From Caldilineaceae bacterium (GTDB taxonomy: Bacteria; Chloroflexota; Anaerolineae; Caldilineales; Caldilineaceae), in assembly GCA_022827195.1 (NCBI GenBank), contig JAJDTL010000019.1, positions 207,721-271,720 of the forward strand: 64,000 nucleotides of DNA. Direction: 5' to 3'. The notes below the pieces were generated by a model that worked only from the letters and a program-made list of their open reading frames with translations, had not been told where the DNA came from and did not search any database. A program made the translations under genes and the position numbers. Numbering within the stretch: the stretch's first letter is position 1; every line of letters begins with the position of its first letter. Shown here piece after piece: positions 63,601-64,000 of the stretch.

Positions 63601-63853
63601 TGAGAGCCTGCATCAAGTCGTCGCGCCGCATCAGGTAGCGGTCCCGGCGGCGGCGTTGGCCGCGTGCGCTGCGGCGGGCAACCGCGTTGGATGTCTTGTC
63701 AGTCGGATTGCGCCCGTCAGGAAAAACACGGACCCCCATGTCCAGTATGCCGCAAGGTCGCCCCTGCTCGTCGAGTCTGACCGCGGCCCACCCAATCGAG
63801 TTGGTGCCAAGATCAAGGCCGAGGCGGTATTTGCTGTGACTTGTACCGTTCAT
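60623..63853 (-). CDS. cas9: CRISPR-associated endonuclease Cas9 (type II-C)
   Basis: 1076 residues, II-C size. RuvC-I YRLGLDLGTNSIGWAAV (Asp14), arginine-rich bridge helix (NAVARRSARGQRRRRDRYLM), RuvC-II PEEIAIELARDLK (Glu511), HNH TEVDHILPFSKTLDNSMANK (His594), RuvC-III DDHRHHAIDAFVVANT (Asp747), then a WED/PI-like C terminus with KGYKRGGNEFADVWRM. All nuclease residues are present, so both strands should be cut under crRNA:tracrRNA guidance. It is the first gene of cas9-cas1-cas2. Confidence 0.97.
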   Translation of the reverse strand: MNGTSHSKYRLGLDLGTNSIGWAAVRLDEQGRPCGILDMGVRVFPDGRNPTDKTSNAVARRSARGQRRRRDRYLMRRDDLMQALMEFGLMPADADAREALQRLDPYSLRARALDQPLQPFELGRALFHLNQRRGFRSNRRSGGEEEEKNKLSSAIEGLRLSIQESGTRTLGEFLAGRHAQMETVRARESLGLYPERAMYQEEFDLIRRRQKEHHNLSSEQWEQLEKIIFHQRPLLPVEPGWCQFEYGSGQKRAARALPIFQEFRILQEVNNLRVQISAEPERPLSALERERVLQRLRTGNDISFSSPKTGLRLDSWSAGVSFNLARGGRGKIVGDDTAKRLGKRELFGSRWHRFSLDERNAIVTFLLETEEPEIVRHKATEAWGLTEPQAKAVAAVSLPTGYGNLSVKAIHKILPHLERGSLYADAVREAGYAHHADFRSGAALDRLPYYGEVLQRDAVGADPTKDPLKEGEEARYGRFANPTVHIGLNQLRRVVNCLIDVYGKPEEIAIELARDLKSNREQRRMQQRRQREGRERNQRLDEMLESSGQAPSDEIRRKLRLWEEQGEAQARVCPYTGRNLSFGMVVSGQTEVDHILPFSKTLDNSMANKVVCIAAANRDKGDRAPYEAFGHSPPGYDYQRILEVTAKFPANKRWRFREEAMERFDEESIFLDRQLNETRYLSRTARAYLAHLYDEKGEGRRYVMATPGHLTALLRRAWGLEGMLRGAPDTGEIVRKQRDDHRHHAIDAFVVANTTEGLLQQFARAAASNHHIAVERLDALAPDPWEGFRREQLQPVLERLVISYKPDHGTRGVQGKTSGQLHNETAYGLVKLVEDGPSCVVRRKKLTTVKRKEELEAVRDVDMGKALMDLWEEVESEIGAKGGRRSETPGRFAERAARDGVVLGGRRQVVRRVRVLEKETVIPIRDRSGRPYKGYKRGGNEFADVWRMRDGSWRLVVVPTFEANQPEFDLEKIRPADKAGRKDPTAKRLTRLHIDDMGAIGDGADRRIVRVRKMTAANHGTFVFLDDHNEADVARRVRNKDMKERKYSARQLQHSGFRKVGVDEIGRVLDPGPARE

Positions 63854-63961
63854 GTCATCCCCAGGGCAATTGCATCTAAATTGGGTTGAGAAAAGGTTAG
63901 ATGACGTTGAAGAGACGATTTGATACGATAGAGAGTCCTTTCAATAGACAAGGGGGGACTC

Positions 63962-64000
63962 ATGGCGGACGTAAAGGGCGTATCTCTGGTCGAGCATTTC
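63962..64000 (+). CDS. start of a gene divergent from cas9 (cut by window edge)
   Basis: AAGGGGGGACTC precedes an ATG; only MADVKGVSLVEHF is visible. It is too short to identify. It shares the 108-bp intergenic region with cas9, in which no tracrRNA-like anti-repeat was seen. Confidence 0.5.
   Translation, partial: MADVKGVSLVEHF

Overview
The window looks like a chromosomal segment of a GC-rich, Gram-positive-like or monoderm bacterium, most probably a Chloroflexota member (Anaerolineae/Caldilineales-like). That placement is an inference. It rests on the mix of a translin-family protein, a K+-type membrane pyrophosphatase, PmoA-like (DUF6807), phytanoyl-CoA dioxygenase, Gfo/Idh and fucosidase genes, GatB, Sec-dependent lipoproteins and frequent GTG/TTG starts. 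No rRNA or tRNA gene was seen.

Layout. 0-8 kb: a truncated AI-2E-type exporter, a minus-strand carbohydrate catabolism cluster (enolase-superfamily dehydratase, xylose-isomerase-like TIM barrel, Gfo/Idh/MocA oxidoreductase), a methyltransferase, and an alpha-L-fucosidase coupled to an unrecognised helical protein. 8-13.2 kb: fluoride channel CrcB, an M1-family metallopeptidase lipoprotein, and an AAA ATPase plus TOPRIM-like partner pair broken by an IS630 element. 13.4-28.5 kb: Ogt, a giant exonuclease/RecQ/UvrD fusion helicase, a PmoA-like protein, GatB, a lytic transglycosylase lipoprotein, decayed HicBA fused to an ABC permease tail, PhyH and glutamate dehydrogenase. 28.5-36 kb: accessory DNA with a DUF433/DUF5615 module, a secreted AHH-nuclease polymorphic toxin with an Imm11-like partner, an M20 peptidase (with a duplicated 3' fragment 5 kb away) and a HEPN/MNT toxin-antitoxin pair. 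36-43.6 kb: metabolic and core genes (DSD1-like PLP enzyme, SDR, HppA, translin-like protein, class A beta-lactamase-like hydrolase).

43.6-57.4 kb is an accessory junkyard. It holds an 877-bp duplication, HigBA, truncated methylase and DUF4143 genes, two tandem paralogous membrane proteins, an AT-richer three-gene operon of unknown function, and a nuclease-methylase fusion that looks like a type IIG restriction enzyme. Ends of two IS3-like families are scattered through it. IS family A is present only as ends and internally deleted copies; family B is present as one broken transposase and several right ends.

57.5-63.9 kb is a complete-looking type II-C CRISPR-Cas locus: cas9-cas1-cas2 on the minus strand and a 28-repeat array. 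Every repeat carries a consensus-spaced sigma-70-like promoter ending in TACAAT, as in Neisseria-type II-C arrays. No tracrRNA anti-repeat was recognised in the window. The strongest candidates for under-described biology are the 22-residue-repeat toxin, the IS-split ATPase/TOPRIM pair, the three-gene AT-rich operon, and the promoter-in-repeat CRISPR array.
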